A DNA stretch of 64,000 bases, from contig OZ026528.1 in NCBI GenBank assembly GCA_964019695.1, forward strand, positions 55,210,495 to 55,274,494, written 5' to 3'. This DNA comes from Loripinus fragilis (Eukaryota; Mollusca; Bivalvia; Lucinida; Lucinidae). This document shows positions 9,611 to 20,243 of this stretch, piece by piece. The position numbers were made by a program, and so were the translations under genes. The notes beneath the pieces are model-generated. The model was not told the DNA's origin. It worked only from the letters and a program-made list of their open reading frames with translations, and made no database searches. Each line of letters begins with the position of its first letter. Position 1 is the stretch's first letter.

Positions 9611-10251
9611 TAAGTATAAACTATCACAATGATCACAGCAACCAGCAAGCATATTCCAATTGTTAAAAATGTAATATTGAGCACTTTCTTGAGTATTTTA
9701 TAATCCTGAGGGTTGCCAACGGCGAGAATCCGCTCTGCATCCGGGACCCCTTTCATCCGGTTGTCTTGCAACACTCTCGACACCTTCTTCCATATTGAGT
9801 ATTTCTTAAGTTCGTGCCGCTGGCTCCCGTCCTCCGTGTCCGTTATAACTATATCAATACCTCGAGAATCCATAGTGGAACTTGGTTTCATAGTGGCACA
9901 TCGTCTGATGTCCGCGTTTGATATCTCTGTGACTGATATTGGATCAGATTTTCTGTTGTTAATATTGCTATTGGAATTTTCTGCGATTGTTTCCCGCGCA
10001 CCTGTTTGCTTTAGATTTGGAGTGCTTTGGTTAATATCCGGTCGTGCTGATATTTCGGAAGTCGTCGCGGGTGACGAGGCATGCGTGGAGGACGGTGACC
10101 TGGATTTGATTTCCTGTGGTGGCTCAGCTGCGATGATTCGGTTTTGATAGTACATTGCACTACGAAGAATGCTTGTTGTTGGGGGTCTTTGCTTAATAGC
10201 CGCGGTACCCGGGTGTTTCGTAATCGGAGAATTCTCACCCGCCATTTTCAT
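9606..10251 (-). CDS. First coding exon of a probable type II single-pass membrane protein
   Basis: An open frame of 215 codons plus one base, read on the minus strand. It starts at ATG 10,251; a second ATG two codons on, at 10,245, has an equally good context (A at -3, G at +4). It ends at TACGTGG|GTAAGTAC, a strong splice donor, so the few residues past the junction are intronic. Residues 1-185 are polar and rich in Ser, Thr, Asn and Pro and look disordered. Residues 144-189 are basic and include HELKKYSIWKKVSRVL. Residues about 192-214 (NITFLTIGICLLVAVIIVIV) form one membrane span preceded by KILKK, which predicts a cytosolic N-terminus and an extracellular C-terminal part encoded by exons I could not find. 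I do not recognise the family; a membrane-anchored enzyme or receptor is possible. The base composition is richer in G+C than its surroundings, as expected for a real exon. Confidence 0.85.
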
Positions 10252-10440
10252 CTTCGTAAAAATTGCCGACGTGTGGTCAGCAAATATGGGTCAGTTGGTC
10301 GACCTCTACATATTAAGGCTGTCCGGTAACCTGAAAATATATACCAACATATTTTATACAAAAAAATGTGTTTTCGTCGCCTAATTGAATGGCCCTTTAT
10401 TTATTTCAGGTGTTAAAGGAATAAAATTCCCAATTATTTT
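10252..10440 (-). other. Presumed 5' UTR and upstream region of the membrane-protein gene
   Basis: Sequence just 5' of the ATG on the minus strand. No clear TATA box or initiator could be picked out, and an upstream non-coding exon is possible. Confidence 0.4.
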
Positions 10441-10720
10441 GCTTGACTCTGATGAGACGCCGCGTTTTGCGGCTACACTGTTTGCAATTGTCCATTTTTT
10501 TGATACTACCAGTATGTTAGACGAAACCAACCCATGATTGACCCTAGAGCAAACCCATTTCCAATTTTAGGGGTGTTTTTTTTTGTGTGTGTTTTTCTTC
10601 ATTTTTTTCCAAATTATGACGGAACATTCTATCCGCAAACTGATTAGATTGTCTGATCTAGGTATGCACTATATGCATATGTCCCATTATAAGGACGCTA
10701 GGGTTATAAGGGTTAATTAA
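10440..10720. mobile_element. Remnants of MITE-B
   Basis: GATGAGACGCCGCGTTTTGC with CACTGTTTGC near 10,450-10,485, and AAGGACGCTAGGGTTATAAG before GGGTTAATT near 10,691. These are MITE-B landmarks pulled apart by unrelated sequence. Confidence 0.5.
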
Positions 10721-10764
10721 GTCTGGCATATTATCACAAAATTGGACATTCGTAAATTTTGTAG

Positions 10765-10835
10765 ACCCAGATGCGCTGTGCTACAGAACGCGGTATCTCA
10801 TCGGGGACTGCACTGTTTGCCAAAAAATATCAAAA
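10765..10835 (+). mobile_element. MITE-C/B core fragment
   Basis: GACCCAGATGCGCTGTGC then CATCGGGGACTGCACTGTTTG is a diverged copy of the shared hairpin module. Confidence 0.5.
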
Positions 10836-10862
10836 GCTATATTCAGCAAGCGAAATAATAAT

Positions 10863-11102
10863 TGAGCCGCGACATGTGATTCCCAACAATGTGGTAATGT
10901 CCGACCAGCAAAAGCTCAGACCAGCCTGCGCATACGCGCTTTCTGATCAGAGCCTTTGCTAGTCGCCTGTATATTCTATGAATATTAAGCTACTGACCGA
11001 ACATCGTTTGAAGTTTCTAAGCTTGAAAGGAGGCTGCACATGCTCGCCTGAGTCTACACTTGTCAAATAACCACATTATTGGAAATAATATGTCGCGGCT
11101 AA
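10863..11102. mobile_element. MITE-A copy 3
   Basis: Left end TGAGCCGCGACATGTGATTC, right end ATGTCGCGGCTA. It contains CAGACCAGCCTGCGCATACG and TCTGATCAGAGCCTTTGC. Confidence 0.92.
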
Positions 11103-11169
11103 ATTATGAAAAGCTCTTCCTGCAATTCCATAACATGTTAAAAAGGCCAATCAAACAAGTTCAATTCGT

Positions 11170-11252
11170 GATTGTTGTGTGGCTCTTCCTCCCGATGCCA
11201 TGGGTTTGTCTGAAGTTTGTGATTGTTCTATTTCCTGATCATACTCACTAAT
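11170..11252 (+). mobile_element. RT-X 3' end, solo fragment
   Basis: GTGGCTCTTCCTCCCGATGC, CATGGGTTTGTCTG, TTTGTGATTG, then TTCCTGATCATACTCACTA. This is the conserved RT-X 3' terminus without any upstream part. Confidence 0.8.
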
Positions 11253-11705
11253 TTTGATAGTTGAATCTCCCCACTGGAAAATCTGTCTTCTAGATTTGCG
11301 ATTACCAGTACTCGAAAGTTATGGCCAAATATTAAGTTGGTTACTGTTCAAAGTAAGGTCAAATGTCAAGGTCAATCTCATATATACATTGTATGGTATG
11401 TATGAAAAGATCTTTCTTCAAGACATCCGCATGTGAAATATCATGTCTCTAGGTTTATTTTAGCAGCCCAAAAATACGACCAATGTTAAGTTTTGTTACT
11501 ATTTTGTATTTATATAAAGAGAAGTTCGAAGGCCAGAGTCATACAAAGATGTATATATGTTTACAAGTTAAACACAAGTGAGATATTAAGTCATTAGATT
11601 CAGTAGTTCGAAAGTTATGACCAATGTTAAAGTTGGCTACTTTTCATAGACTATTAAATCATTTTCAAAAGTAGCTCGAGGGTCAATTTCATATATTGTT
11701 TATAT
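11253..11705 (-). repeat. Tandem array P (~170-bp units), left part
   Basis: Recurrent CGAAAGTTATG(A/G)CCAA, ATGTTAA(A)GTT and AAGGTCAA blocks at about 11,308, 11,478 and 11,606. The array resumes after the inserted element at 12,073. The frames in it are not genes. Confidence 0.75.
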
Positions 11706-12072
11706 CTAGAAAAAAGGGCAATGTTAATTTCGTACCAAAGTCGAGTCGTCGCCCGTCCGTCACGTTTATTGTAATTGTATCTTCTCCTAAACCGATGGAC
11801 GTAGCAACTTCAAACTTTGCAGGTGAATATTTCACACAATATACGTATATGTCCAAATAATGTATTTTCTTATAAAAGCATCTCCTAAACCGCAGGGCGT
11901 AACAGCTTCAACTTTGCACGTGTATATGCCACATGATATATAGAGGGTACTGGGTAACGTTTCGTAGGAACCAAAGGTCAAGGTCAAATAATGTATTTTC
12001 GTCTAAATGCACCTCTTGGTCAGTAGAGAAAAAAGGCAGGTATATGCGATGCTACACCATCGACTGCAGTGT
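11706..12072 (-). mobile_element. Array-bearing element A, short copy (~2 units)
   Basis: Bounded by AAAAAAGGGCAATG then AATTTCGTACCAAAG on the left and by GGTATATGCGATGCTACACC then ATCGACTGCAG on the right. Both edges match, in reverse, the 20.8-21.9 kb element. Between them lie about two to two and a half units with CTCCTAAACCG and TGTATTTTC, against seven units in the long copy. It interrupts array P. Confidence 0.85.
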
Positions 12073-12250
12073 TATGACTAATGTTTAAATTTATTACAAT
12101 TTTCTAACAGTAGGTCAAAGGCAAAGGTCATATAGATTGGTATCTTTAAAAAGCTCTTTACATAAGGTGTACACATATGAAATATCAAAGCTCTATATTC
12201 AGTATTTTTACCAACGTTTAAGTGTGTTGCACGCACGTACATGTACACAA
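12073..12250 (-). repeat. Tandem array P, right part
   Basis: The sequence resumes with AGTGTTATGACTAATGTTTA and AGGTCAAAGGCAAAGGTCAT, in register with the units left of the insertion. Confidence 0.65.
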
Positions 12251-12362
12251 GGGCCGCTGGACCAAAACTCACCCCAATGTAACTGGGTTACAACGTAGCA
12301 TTTGAAGTATTATGCGCACCGAGGCGTTAATGTAATATGTTGTATATTGGTACAGAGTTCGA

Positions 12363-12555
12363 TTAACCCACTCTAACCAATTGGACTATTCCATTTCGAT
12401 TCTAAGGGCTGCTTGGTGTATTTTTCCATTTTATTCAAATTTTAATAGAACCTTCTGTAATCAAATAGTGGAGAGCCTGATCAGACGCCGCGTTCTGCGG
12501 CGTCTGGCCTGGTTCTGCACTATTTGCCGATGTCCTATAGGCTTAAATGGGTTAA
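12363..12555 (+). mobile_element. MITE-B copy 2
   Basis: TTAACCCACTCTAACC on the left, the core GATCAGACGCCGCG-TTCTG-CGGCGTCTGG, and GGCTTAAATGGGTTAA on the right. Confidence 0.88.
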
Positions 12556-12778
12556 CTAGAATTGCTTAAATGTGTCTGACTATGTAGTAAGGTTCGGCGA
12601 AGCCATGACTAACAAGCAATTTTCTCAAGTCGATAGCATTGCTTCTTTGACATGTCTTTACGAGGAATAAATTGACACCGGGAGAAGTTTAACAATTCTA
12701 GCGGATCCAATTAGTTCTACACTCAGACATCATTCAATAAGTACTGTTAGCGCGATTTTCCAGAAATTGACTGCGTTG

Positions 12779-13341
12779 CTATTACTTGACTTTTCGCTTA
12801 CTGTAAAGGCGGCAACTTTAATATTCATATCTGGGTGTGGTTCGGCTATTTCATCTGCTAAGGAAGGGAAATCAGGTTTTATTTATAATTTGGTAAAGAG
12901 TTAATAAGCTTTTTGAGCCGCGCAAACGTGCATGCATTTCATGAAAATCCTAACCGTATACACACTGAACTCACATTTATTAACCCTTAAAGCACATAAT
13001 CGCAAAATGTATTTTTTGTCGTCCACTAAACTATTTGAAGCCTCATAGAAAAACAGTGTGGAACCAGATCAGACTGCTCCTACAGGAGCAGTCTGATCTG
13101 GGTCCACAATGTTTGTCTCCCTGCTTATGTTAAATAGACATTTTCAGATACAGTTATTTTGCTGGCGTTTTAAGGACTAAATAATGAATGATGTGGTGCC
13201 ACAAGATGATACAGCTACTTTTGATTAAAACCACGCCTCCTTTTCAGCTTTTACCTATGCCTAAGGTTGACTAGTCCTAATTACGCATTCATGAGGCGCT
13301 GCCTTTACAGTAAGCGAAAAGTCAAGTAATACCAAAAAAAC
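12779..13341. mobile_element. TIR element with nested MITE-D
   Basis: The inverted ends TATTACTTGACTTTTCGC and its continuation TTACTGTAAAGGC match the complement at 13,302-13,341 over about 35 bases. Their interior ends CATTCATGAGGC and ATTCATATC are also weakly mirrored. A MITE-D copy occupies 12,980-13,180. I see no coding sequence and no clear target duplication. Confidence 0.8.
12980..13180 (+). mobile_element. MITE-D copy 1 (nested)
   Basis: MITE-D starts TTAACCCTTAAAGC and has the core AACAGTGTGGAACCAGATCA, GACTGCTCC-TACA-GGAGCAGTC and TGATCTGGGTCCACA, with an end like GGCGTTTTAAGG. It is nested in the TIR element at 12,779-13,341. Confidence 0.88.
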
Positions 13342-13884
13342 GAGTATTGGCATGGAGTCACATAAGGGCAGACATAATTATAAAGCCGCGACATGAGAAA
13401 AGATGTTTGGTGCGCGATCCACATGGGAGCCAAATTAATATTCTGGTAAGATCCGCTCTTTAAGTGCCCCTATTCCACACAAATCACGAATCGCCACGAG
13501 TTAATATACTTTGTATCTGAATCGTAATCAGTTCGTTAAGTTCTTAACTGAACCGCATAATCCGTAGCCAGTTCTTGAAATTCTTGACGTTTGTGGCAAA
13601 AGTTTTAAAATCGTAACAAAATTCTAATGCATTCTTAGACATCGTAACTTAATTGTGATTGATTCGGAGGGATCTGACACTTCAATCATGTATAAGATCA
13701 TTTCTTACAATTTTGTAGAAAGAGCATTTGAAAAATAAGTGATGTGTATTCTCAACACTGCCACAGCGACAGAGTGGGGCGTCTGCAATGTTAAGATCAT
13801 AATTAAAGTTTACACCAAAAGTAATAGCTACTGAGCTGCCATCCTATTAGCTTTCACTGACAATTCCCCCTACAGTGCAGATTG
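13342..13884. other. No gene recognised
   Basis: Includes a loose run of GTAATCAGTTC / GTAGCCAGTTC / CGTAACAAAATTC blocks at 13,510-13,660. It may be a very old tandem repeat. There is also a short MITE-A-like AAGCCGCGACATGAGA at 13,383. Confidence 0.4.
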
Positions 13885-14260
13885 CTAACGAGTTGTCCAT
13901 TTTTGCGGGTCTCGTGCGAGACTCCTGCGAGTCCAACGCGTGTGAAATTAACGCATATTCCTTCGCGAATACACGCACTTTTCGCGAAGTTCTTCATATG
14001 AACCAATCAGAAACGCGTGGTCCCCGCACAGGATAGCCGTCCAATCATATTACTGATATGACCTGCGATAATCTACGCATGCCAACGCAGGGACATTTTA
14101 GCCAATAAATTTACTACTAACGCCGTGCGTGGGTATTGAGGACATCTGGTGTTCAGGACAGTACCTGTCTTTTTAATCTCTTAGCAGGTGGCAGAGTAAC
14201 CATAGTAACGGCGTTTAATTCACTGGACTGTTACAATATTTTATAGTGAAATAGATTTTC
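13885..14260 (+). promoter_or_regulatory. CpG-rich patch with three CCAAT boxes, candidate promoter
   Basis: Unusually CpG-rich for this window (CTCGTGCGAGACTCCTGCGA, TTCGCGAAGTTC). Three CCAAT boxes share one orientation at 14,003, 14,041 and 14,102, spaced 38 and 61 bases apart, the first in the strong context AACCAATCAG. ACAATATTTTATAG near 14,233 might serve as a TATA-like element. No coding exon follows nearby, so a non-coding first exon or a distal promoter is possible. CCAAT factor NF-Y is the known binder of such boxes; use here is inference. Confidence 0.35.
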
Positions 14261-14465
14261 GAAAAAATAGTAGCATTACTGATCAGAATAGTATGCCAAA
14301 CAATTCTGCGCGTGTGCATCGAACACTAATCAGAGTGTAGATCAGATTTGCATAAAAAAAACAACGTAAAATAAGTATCATTTTTAATTAGTTTGATACA
14401 TTTCCATAACAAATTGGATCAATGATGAAAGAAAGAAAAATGTCTTGCACGCGTAGATTAGTAAT

Positions 14466-14600
14466 AGAACAGAACAGAACAGAAGTTTTATTAGACTTAA
14501 GCATATACAGCTCATAGTCACAAAACAAAAATACATATATGTGAAAGTATGATACTTATGGAATGTACTGAGAGTGAAAAACATTTTCAAGTAGAAGGAC
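14466..14600 (-). mobile_element. Non-LTR retrotransposon 3' end with (TTCTG)n tail
   Basis: On the minus strand the sequence ends AAGTCTAATAAAACTTCTG followed by repeated TTCTG (plus strand GAACAGAACAGAACAG). This is a 3'-UTR with AATAAA and a pentamer tail. A related plus-strand tail is at 52,610. No coding part is recognisable. Confidence 0.5.
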
Positions 14601-14639
14601 AAAATATAGTAGCATTTAGCTAACTAGTAACAAATGTTG

Positions 14640-15646
14640 GCAGCCAAAAAGGCGACCATCGCGCCTTTAAGCCCTACAACTACCAAAATGGCCAAACCTC
14701 TTGAAAGAGGCCTCGTCATTCCGAATGCTTTAGTGCAAAAAAGGTGCTAGTAATATTGCCATGTTGGTACGACTGCTGCTGTTGTTGTTGTTGTTCTAAA
14801 CAGTAATGTTGAAACCTGCTTACAGCGTCTGTTTTACCATATAACACTCGGGATGGCCAATCATCTATTGAGGGTTCACCATTCCGAGTGTAACACAACA
14901 CGTACACAGACGCAGTCTGACCATCGCTTGACCTATGTATGGTGCTGATAAGTATGATATATCTGTCCTACCTATCAGAATGAACTTTCCTCATTTATCA
15001 ACCGGATGGGTTTATTTTACATGTTTTATGCAGGTTTTTTTTTTAATTTATTGAACTTTTAGAGGACCCGTCTGTGAGCGAATAGTGAATACCCTGATCA
15101 AACACCGCGTACTAGATAAAATGCGAACCAAGCCATGATGTGGCTCTGGGAGGTATTGCAAACAGCCTAGTCCCAGATCAGTCCCGACAAAATGTTCATC
15201 CTGATCTAAACATTTTGAAAATCTGGTGGTATTACTGAAAGTTTTTTGGAAGACATTTATTTTGAAAAAGTTTTCAGCAGACAACTTAACTCATGTAGAA
15301 CCCATCGTTTAAAAACAACAACAAATAGGCCAGTAGGCTTCGACGGCGAAAATCTGTGTTCAGGATTTTCGACCAGGTAAGGTTCAACCAGCCTGGTTAG
15401 CTACAGAGACTAGCTAGAATCCAGAATTTTGCGTATGGCAAGTTTAAAGCCCTCAAGATAGCGAAATATAAAGGCGATTATCAGACTGCGCGGATGCATA
15501 GGCTGTTCTGCGCCTTTGTCATTTCTTCTCCAATAAACGGGATTTAACTTTATAGTAGAAGCGGACAGTAGCCATGGCTAAAGGCGTTTTATCCACTTGA
15601 CTGTATTTCGCAGATTATTGAAATTATTAGTATACTGTAAATTTTA
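14640..15646. other. Mostly unrecognised; GTT microsatellite at 14,775-14,796
   Basis: A GTTGTTGTTGTTGTT run gives a polyglutamine stretch in a minus-strand frame (14,716-14,907). The frame is short and lacks splice support, so I do not call it. Near 14,847-14,894, ACTCGGGATGG and CCATTCCGAGT form a hairpin. A block at 15,060-15,200 has weak MITE-like CCTGATCAAACACCGCG. Confidence 0.4.
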
Positions 15647-15875
15647 TCAACCCATTTAAGCCGAATGGAATTTCCCACTCTTGTCCATTGAACCAGTCCA
15701 TTTCCGTTTTAAGGGTTGATGGATGGTAATTTTCATTTGTATTCAAATTTTAATAGAACATTCTGTGTGCAGACAGTGGGGACCCTGATCAGATGCCGCG
15801 TTCTGCTGCGTCAGATCTGGGCCTGCACTGTTTTCCTAAGTCCCACAAAAAGGACGCTAGGCTTATATGGGTTAA
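15647..15875 (+). mobile_element. MITE-B copy 3
   Basis: TCAACCCATTTAAGCCGAAT at the left and GGCTTATATGGGTTAA at the right, with CTGATCAGATGCCGCG in the core. It is the fullest plus-strand copy in the window. Confidence 0.9.
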
Positions 15876-15984
15876 CGTCGTAAATAAAAAAATAGTTTTC
15901 TTGCATGCTAGTTACAAACGCGTAGATTACCTCTACACACCGCGTACAGTCTGATGATCGCTCAGGATATTCAATGTATTCACG

Positions 15985-16110
15985 TTTTAGACGAACCTTG
16001 AGTGCGCGAACAGTGAAGACCCTAAGTAAACGCCACGTTCTGTGACTCTGATATTGGTCTGTGCTGTTCACCTATGTTCCACAAAAGGGACACAGGGTTT
16101 ATATGAACTG
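15985..16110 (+). mobile_element. MITE-B copy 4, 5'-truncated
   Basis: GAACAGTGAAGACCCTAAG, ACGCCACGTTCTGTG and GGGTTTATATGAACTG are diverged MITE-B core and 3' end. Confidence 0.65.
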
Positions 16111-16446
16111 AACCTGTTCAAATCATTCAAAAGATAGATTTCTCGTGACGTAGGCAACTTATAAATAAAATATTAAAAATTGGCAATGGAAGCGTCGATC
16201 CCTGGGTTTGATTTTACTGTTATAACCATTTATTTTGCAGAAAATCAACAGACAGCCAAACTCATGCAGAACACATTATTTATATGCTTATATATGATCA
16301 TTAGTTAGCATTTTGAAAGTACAAAAATAAGTATGACCCTAGCAACGAAAAGAAAATACGTATTTTGGATTTTACTGTATTTTCATCATTTTGATTTTTA
16401 TCAAATGGGCCTTTGAAACAATATTTCAAAATCTTTTTTCCACTTT

Positions 16447-16575
16447 ATTTCAGAAACACCTACACAGTGTCAGAATTTCTCACTCGAACAGATGGAATCC
16501 AGATCAGTTTGACGCTTTGTCGGGCCTGATCTGGATCCACATTATTTGTACCAAAATTATCGCCACTAGCAAGTG
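16447..16575 (+). mobile_element. MITE-E copy 2 (diverged)
   Basis: TTTCAGAAACACC, GGAATCCAGATCAG, TGTCGGGCCTGATCTGGATC and CGCCACTAGCAAG follow the order of MITE-E at 36,912. The plus-strand frame over it is incidental. Confidence 0.7.
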
Positions 16576-17125
16576 AGAATCTTAACCAATACATCAATTT
16601 AACAGCGTTTTATCTGGTATCCACTGTTTGCCGTTGCCTATGTCCAATTAAAGGACGCTATATTTGTTTAGTTTAAACACACGCCTTAAACATAATCCGA
16701 TATGCTGTTTAACCCTTTCAGACCGATTGAATTCCCCACAAAATGCATGAAAGTCAGGATGGCCCATTGCATATATTGAGGGGTCATTGATTATATTTGG
16801 AAAGTTTGAATATTCTCACTCCTATTGATAGGACAGGTTCATTTCGGAATAAGTAATTTTGATGGCTTCCGGTAAATATATTTATACTTAACTACTAAAG
16901 AAACCTGACACGTACTGTGCGTCAATTTTTTAGTAGTAAATGAATACGCGCTTGTCTAGCTTTCCATTGCGTAAAGCCGAACAAAGGCAGACTAAGATGC
17001 ACTGAGAATATTTGAAAAGATGAACTAATTTCAGACGTCAGCTATCAAAACGTCACGTAACCCCTAAAATCAATTTTCGCAAGAACAAAGAAATCACGCA
17101 CAATTCACCTAAGTCCTGCTGATAG
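16576..17125. other. No gene recognised; MITE-B scrap
   Basis: CCACTGTTTGCC and AAAGGACGCTATATTTG near 16,620-16,670 are the 3' part of a MITE-B. The rest is unrecognised. Confidence 0.45.
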
Positions 17126-17129
17126 CAAG

Positions 17130-17325
17130 ACGTTTCACCCCAAGACGTTTCCCTCTAGTCATTTCCCCCTAGTCGTTTCCCCCCTAGTCGTTTTGTCTCT
17201 ATTTTCAATCCTATTCGTCCGCCCCCATACCCTAGTCGTTTCGCCTCATACCCTAGTCGTTTCGCCTCATACCCTAGTCGTTTCGCCCCCAATACCATTT
17301 CATACCTAGTCGTTTTGCCCCCCTT
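17130..17325. repeat. Minisatellite CCCTAGTCGTTTCGCCTCATA
   Basis: The string CCTAGTCGTTT(C/T) occurs at least six times. The middle three copies are 21 bases apart and near-identical; outer copies are degenerate, with CCCCC-rich spacers. No coding potential. Confidence 0.92.
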
Positions 17326-17361
17326 TTTTAAAAAAAAATTATTTAATTGCCATATGTAGCT

Positions 17362-17535
17362 AGGTGGGTTGATATGACAAATAGCTAGGTGGGTGGATGG
17401 AAAGCTGTGTGGATGGATGGACGGACGGACGGAGGGATAGACAGACTGGATGAATGGGTGGGGTGTCGGTCTTATTACCGCAGGATACCACAGGATATCG
17501 CATGCTACCCCCGGATGCTGCAGGATACCTTTATA
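17362..17535. repeat. GCTAGGTGGGT, GGAT/GGAC and CAGGATACC short repeats
   Basis: Two TAGCTAGGTGGGT copies, then a (GGAT)n/(GGAC)n run at about 17,400-17,440, then several GGATACC/GGATATC/GGATGC blocks. Confidence 0.8.
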
Positions 17536-17762
17536 GATAGAAATTTAACATGAAGTTACATGGTAAATTAATTTTGAAATAATAAAAATACAAATCCTCA
17601 ACTGTTTTCGTTTGTTGATAGGATCACTGGACAATTCGGCCCATCATCTGGCAGAATACTCGTACTTCACTATTTTAAGCTGGTGACTATTGATTATTAG
17701 ACGCACATACATGTAAAAACAATTTTAGGCCAACATTTCTCCAGCACTAAAAATCTTAAATC

Positions 17763-17963
17763 TTAACCTATTTAAGCCGTATGGAATTTCCCACCTTTAT
17801 CATTTGGAACAGTCCATTTCTGTTTTAAGGGATGTTGGGTGGTATTTTTCATTTTATTCAAATATTAACAGAACATTCTGTAAGCAAACAATGCGGCGTC
17901 TGATTTGGGTCTAAACTGTTTGCCAATGTCCCACAAAAAGGACGTTAGTCTTATATGGGTTAA
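17763..17963 (+). mobile_element. MITE-B copy 5
   Basis: TTAACCTATTTAAGCCGTAT to GTCTTATATGGGTTAA. The core hairpin is shortened to GCGGCGTCTGATTTGGGTC. Confidence 0.87.
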
Positions 17964-18892
17964 ATGTATACCTGTTAATGTTGTAGTTTAAAGCAGTTAA
18001 AAGGTTACACCAGACCAGGTGCAGCTGCCACCATCTTTGGTGTAATGTTTCACCCATTTTAACAGTGCAAATTTCAAATAAAACAACGCCCTTGTACGCA
18101 TGCATATGGGATTTTGTTACAAGGCGAGCAAAGGGGGTTCAGAATAATACTTAGGTTTCTAGCCCACTAGGTAGCTGGCACGCATATCATGTTTGAAGAA
18201 TGAGATTACACATGATGCAATAAGTACAAAATCACATACATTTATAGGCTAGCCAAATCTTGTCTTTCTTTAATACAGCATAGTTGCATTCTGTCCCTTA
18301 ACGAAATCGGCAACAAACGCGCGATCGATTCGTTGTCACAAATGACAGAAAAGAAATTAACCTCGTTTGCGGGAAAACAAAACTGTTGCCAGATGAATAC
18401 AGACACCGATATCACGAGTCATTCTATGTAGATTTGTAACAGCCTGCTGTGCTGCTATGTCGTTTGATGTAGTCAGTTATTGGCCTTGTGTACACCAACT
18501 TGTTGCAAATCATGTTCGAATGTATACAAGACGTGTCACCATCATGGAACTACTTTACTCGCGTATGCAGTAAGAACTTCTTTTCTTTGATACGGATGAA
18601 TGGTTAATTATCTGATATATTGTTTACATTATATGGATAATTGCAGAATAAAATCACCGTGTACTGTCTCTGGCAATGACCTATTTAGTATAGCAGTGTC
18701 TCTGGAAATAACCTAATTTTATAAGACCGCGTACATGTAGCAAGGACGTACTTTAAAGGGAAGCTTTTGAAGCGAATTTACAAAATAGGAACTGCTCTCC
18801 CCCTCTCCCCCACCCCACGAAGGAAACGAAGTCCCTTATGGAACAATATATCAATATCAAGATATCTCTCTTGAATGTGTAGACATTTCAAT
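17964..18892. other. No recognisable feature
   Basis: Mixed-composition sequence with no convincing exon, RNA gene or repeat structure. Confidence 0.45.
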
Positions 18893-19318
18893 AAAGGGGA
18901 CCGCAATTAAGCCATTATAAAACCATGCAATCTGCCACAAACCCTATCAAAAAGTACACTGTCAGCCATTTTAAGGCTGAGTGACGTCACACAACCCAAA
19001 ACATAATAACTAGTTCCTGTTGTTCATTTTATCTTTGTTTTCATTTTCATTGATTCCTCTGTTGAAAATATTCGATTTTGAAAAAAAATCTATACAATGC
19101 AATGAAATTAGGGGTTTAATTGGCTTTTCAAAATATAGAGGAAGCTTATCAAAATGGCAGCTTCCATTGGCTTACCATTTGTCAGAATTTTGATTTTTGG
19201 ATTGCTATAACTTTCTTATTGATGATCCAATTTTGATCAGGTCTGCGGCAAATTGCTTGATTTAATAGGGGCGTGCAGCTCAGATTCACTTGTTTTCAAT
19301 GTTGACGTTCCCTTTAAA
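18893..19318 (+). mobile_element. Repeat K, copy 2 (fuller)
   Basis: Starts AAAGGGGACCGCAATTAAG and ends GTTGACGTTCCCTTTAAAT, so the ends are weakly inverted (AAAGGG(G)AC / GT(T)CCCTTT). The interior includes AAGGCTGAGTGACGTCACAC and the CCATTGGCTTA block shared with 7,940-8,250. Non-coding. Confidence 0.65.
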
Positions 19319-19374
19319 TGCCGGTTTAACCAGAAATATAAATGGACTTGAAATCTTGTTTGTGGTACAATGTG

Positions 19375-20115
19375 TCCCAAACCCATGCTTGTCCATATTG
19401 TGGGTACTTTTTGGGATCAGTCAAAGTCCGCCGTCGCTCGTCGTCAACAATTTGCTTTAAATGACAACTCATCCTATACCACTGGGCAAATTTTAACCAG
19501 ACTTCACAGGAGTGATCCTTAGATAACCCTCTACAAAAGTAGCTTATTATAAATAAACTTGATCCGTCAAAAGAAAACTATCATGGTAAAGCAAATTTAA
19601 AAATCTTCTCTGAAATCAGTGGTCAGAACTCAAAATAATTTCGTAGAAATAATCACTGGATGGCCTTCAACTAAAATACCTTATACAAATTTGATCCCTC
19701 AAAAAACATGGCCGCCAGGGGCGTGGCTAGTTATGTAGAATCTTTAAACGTCTTCTCCTCTGAAACCAGTGTTAAGAATTTAAAATGATTTGGCAGAAAT
19801 GGTTATTAGGTGGCCTTCTTCAAAAATAGCTAACACGAGTTTGATCCGTCAAAAACATGGCCGCCAGGGGCGTGACCAGTTTCCCTTATGTATATGACCC
19901 ATCAAAAACATGGCTGCCATGGGGCGCGGCTTATCGCGATTACAATGACAAATACTTTAAAATCGTCTTCTGCGAAACCAGTGGTCAGAATAAAAAAGTA
20001 ATTTGGTAGAAAATGATCACTGAATGACATTCTATCAATATAGCTCAAACAAATTTGGCCCCTCTGAAAACATGGCCGCCAGGGGGCATGACCAGCTTCC
20101 CTTATGTACCTACAT
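19375..20115 (+). repeat. Tandem array Q (~140-160-bp units)
   Basis: The block AACATGGCCGCCAGGGGCGT recurs at about 19,706, 19,853, 19,906 and 20,069. Each is preceded by TTTGATCC(G/C)TCAAAA and separated by CTGAAA(T/C)CAGTGGTCAGAA-like sequence. The 53-base gap shows one shortened unit. The minus-strand frame at 19,902-20,165 is repeat-derived. Confidence 0.88.
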
Positions 20116-20243
20116 GTATCTCCTGTGAACGATTTAGGGTCATCTTGGCCCTCTTGTTTATTCAATGACCCTGCAATAGCGTTTGAAATTCCCTCGAACG
20201 TTACCCAGGTACCAGTTATTATCAGCTCACCAAAAATAGTTAG

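Noticed and set aside
9713..10147. A 144-codon plus-strand frame opposite the membrane-protein exon
   Set aside because: It is fully antisense to the better minus-strand frame and has no membrane span, start context or splice structure of its own.
14716..14907. Minus-strand frame with a polyglutamine run
   Set aside because: The glutamines come from a GTT microsatellite, the frame is short, and it overlaps a hairpin.
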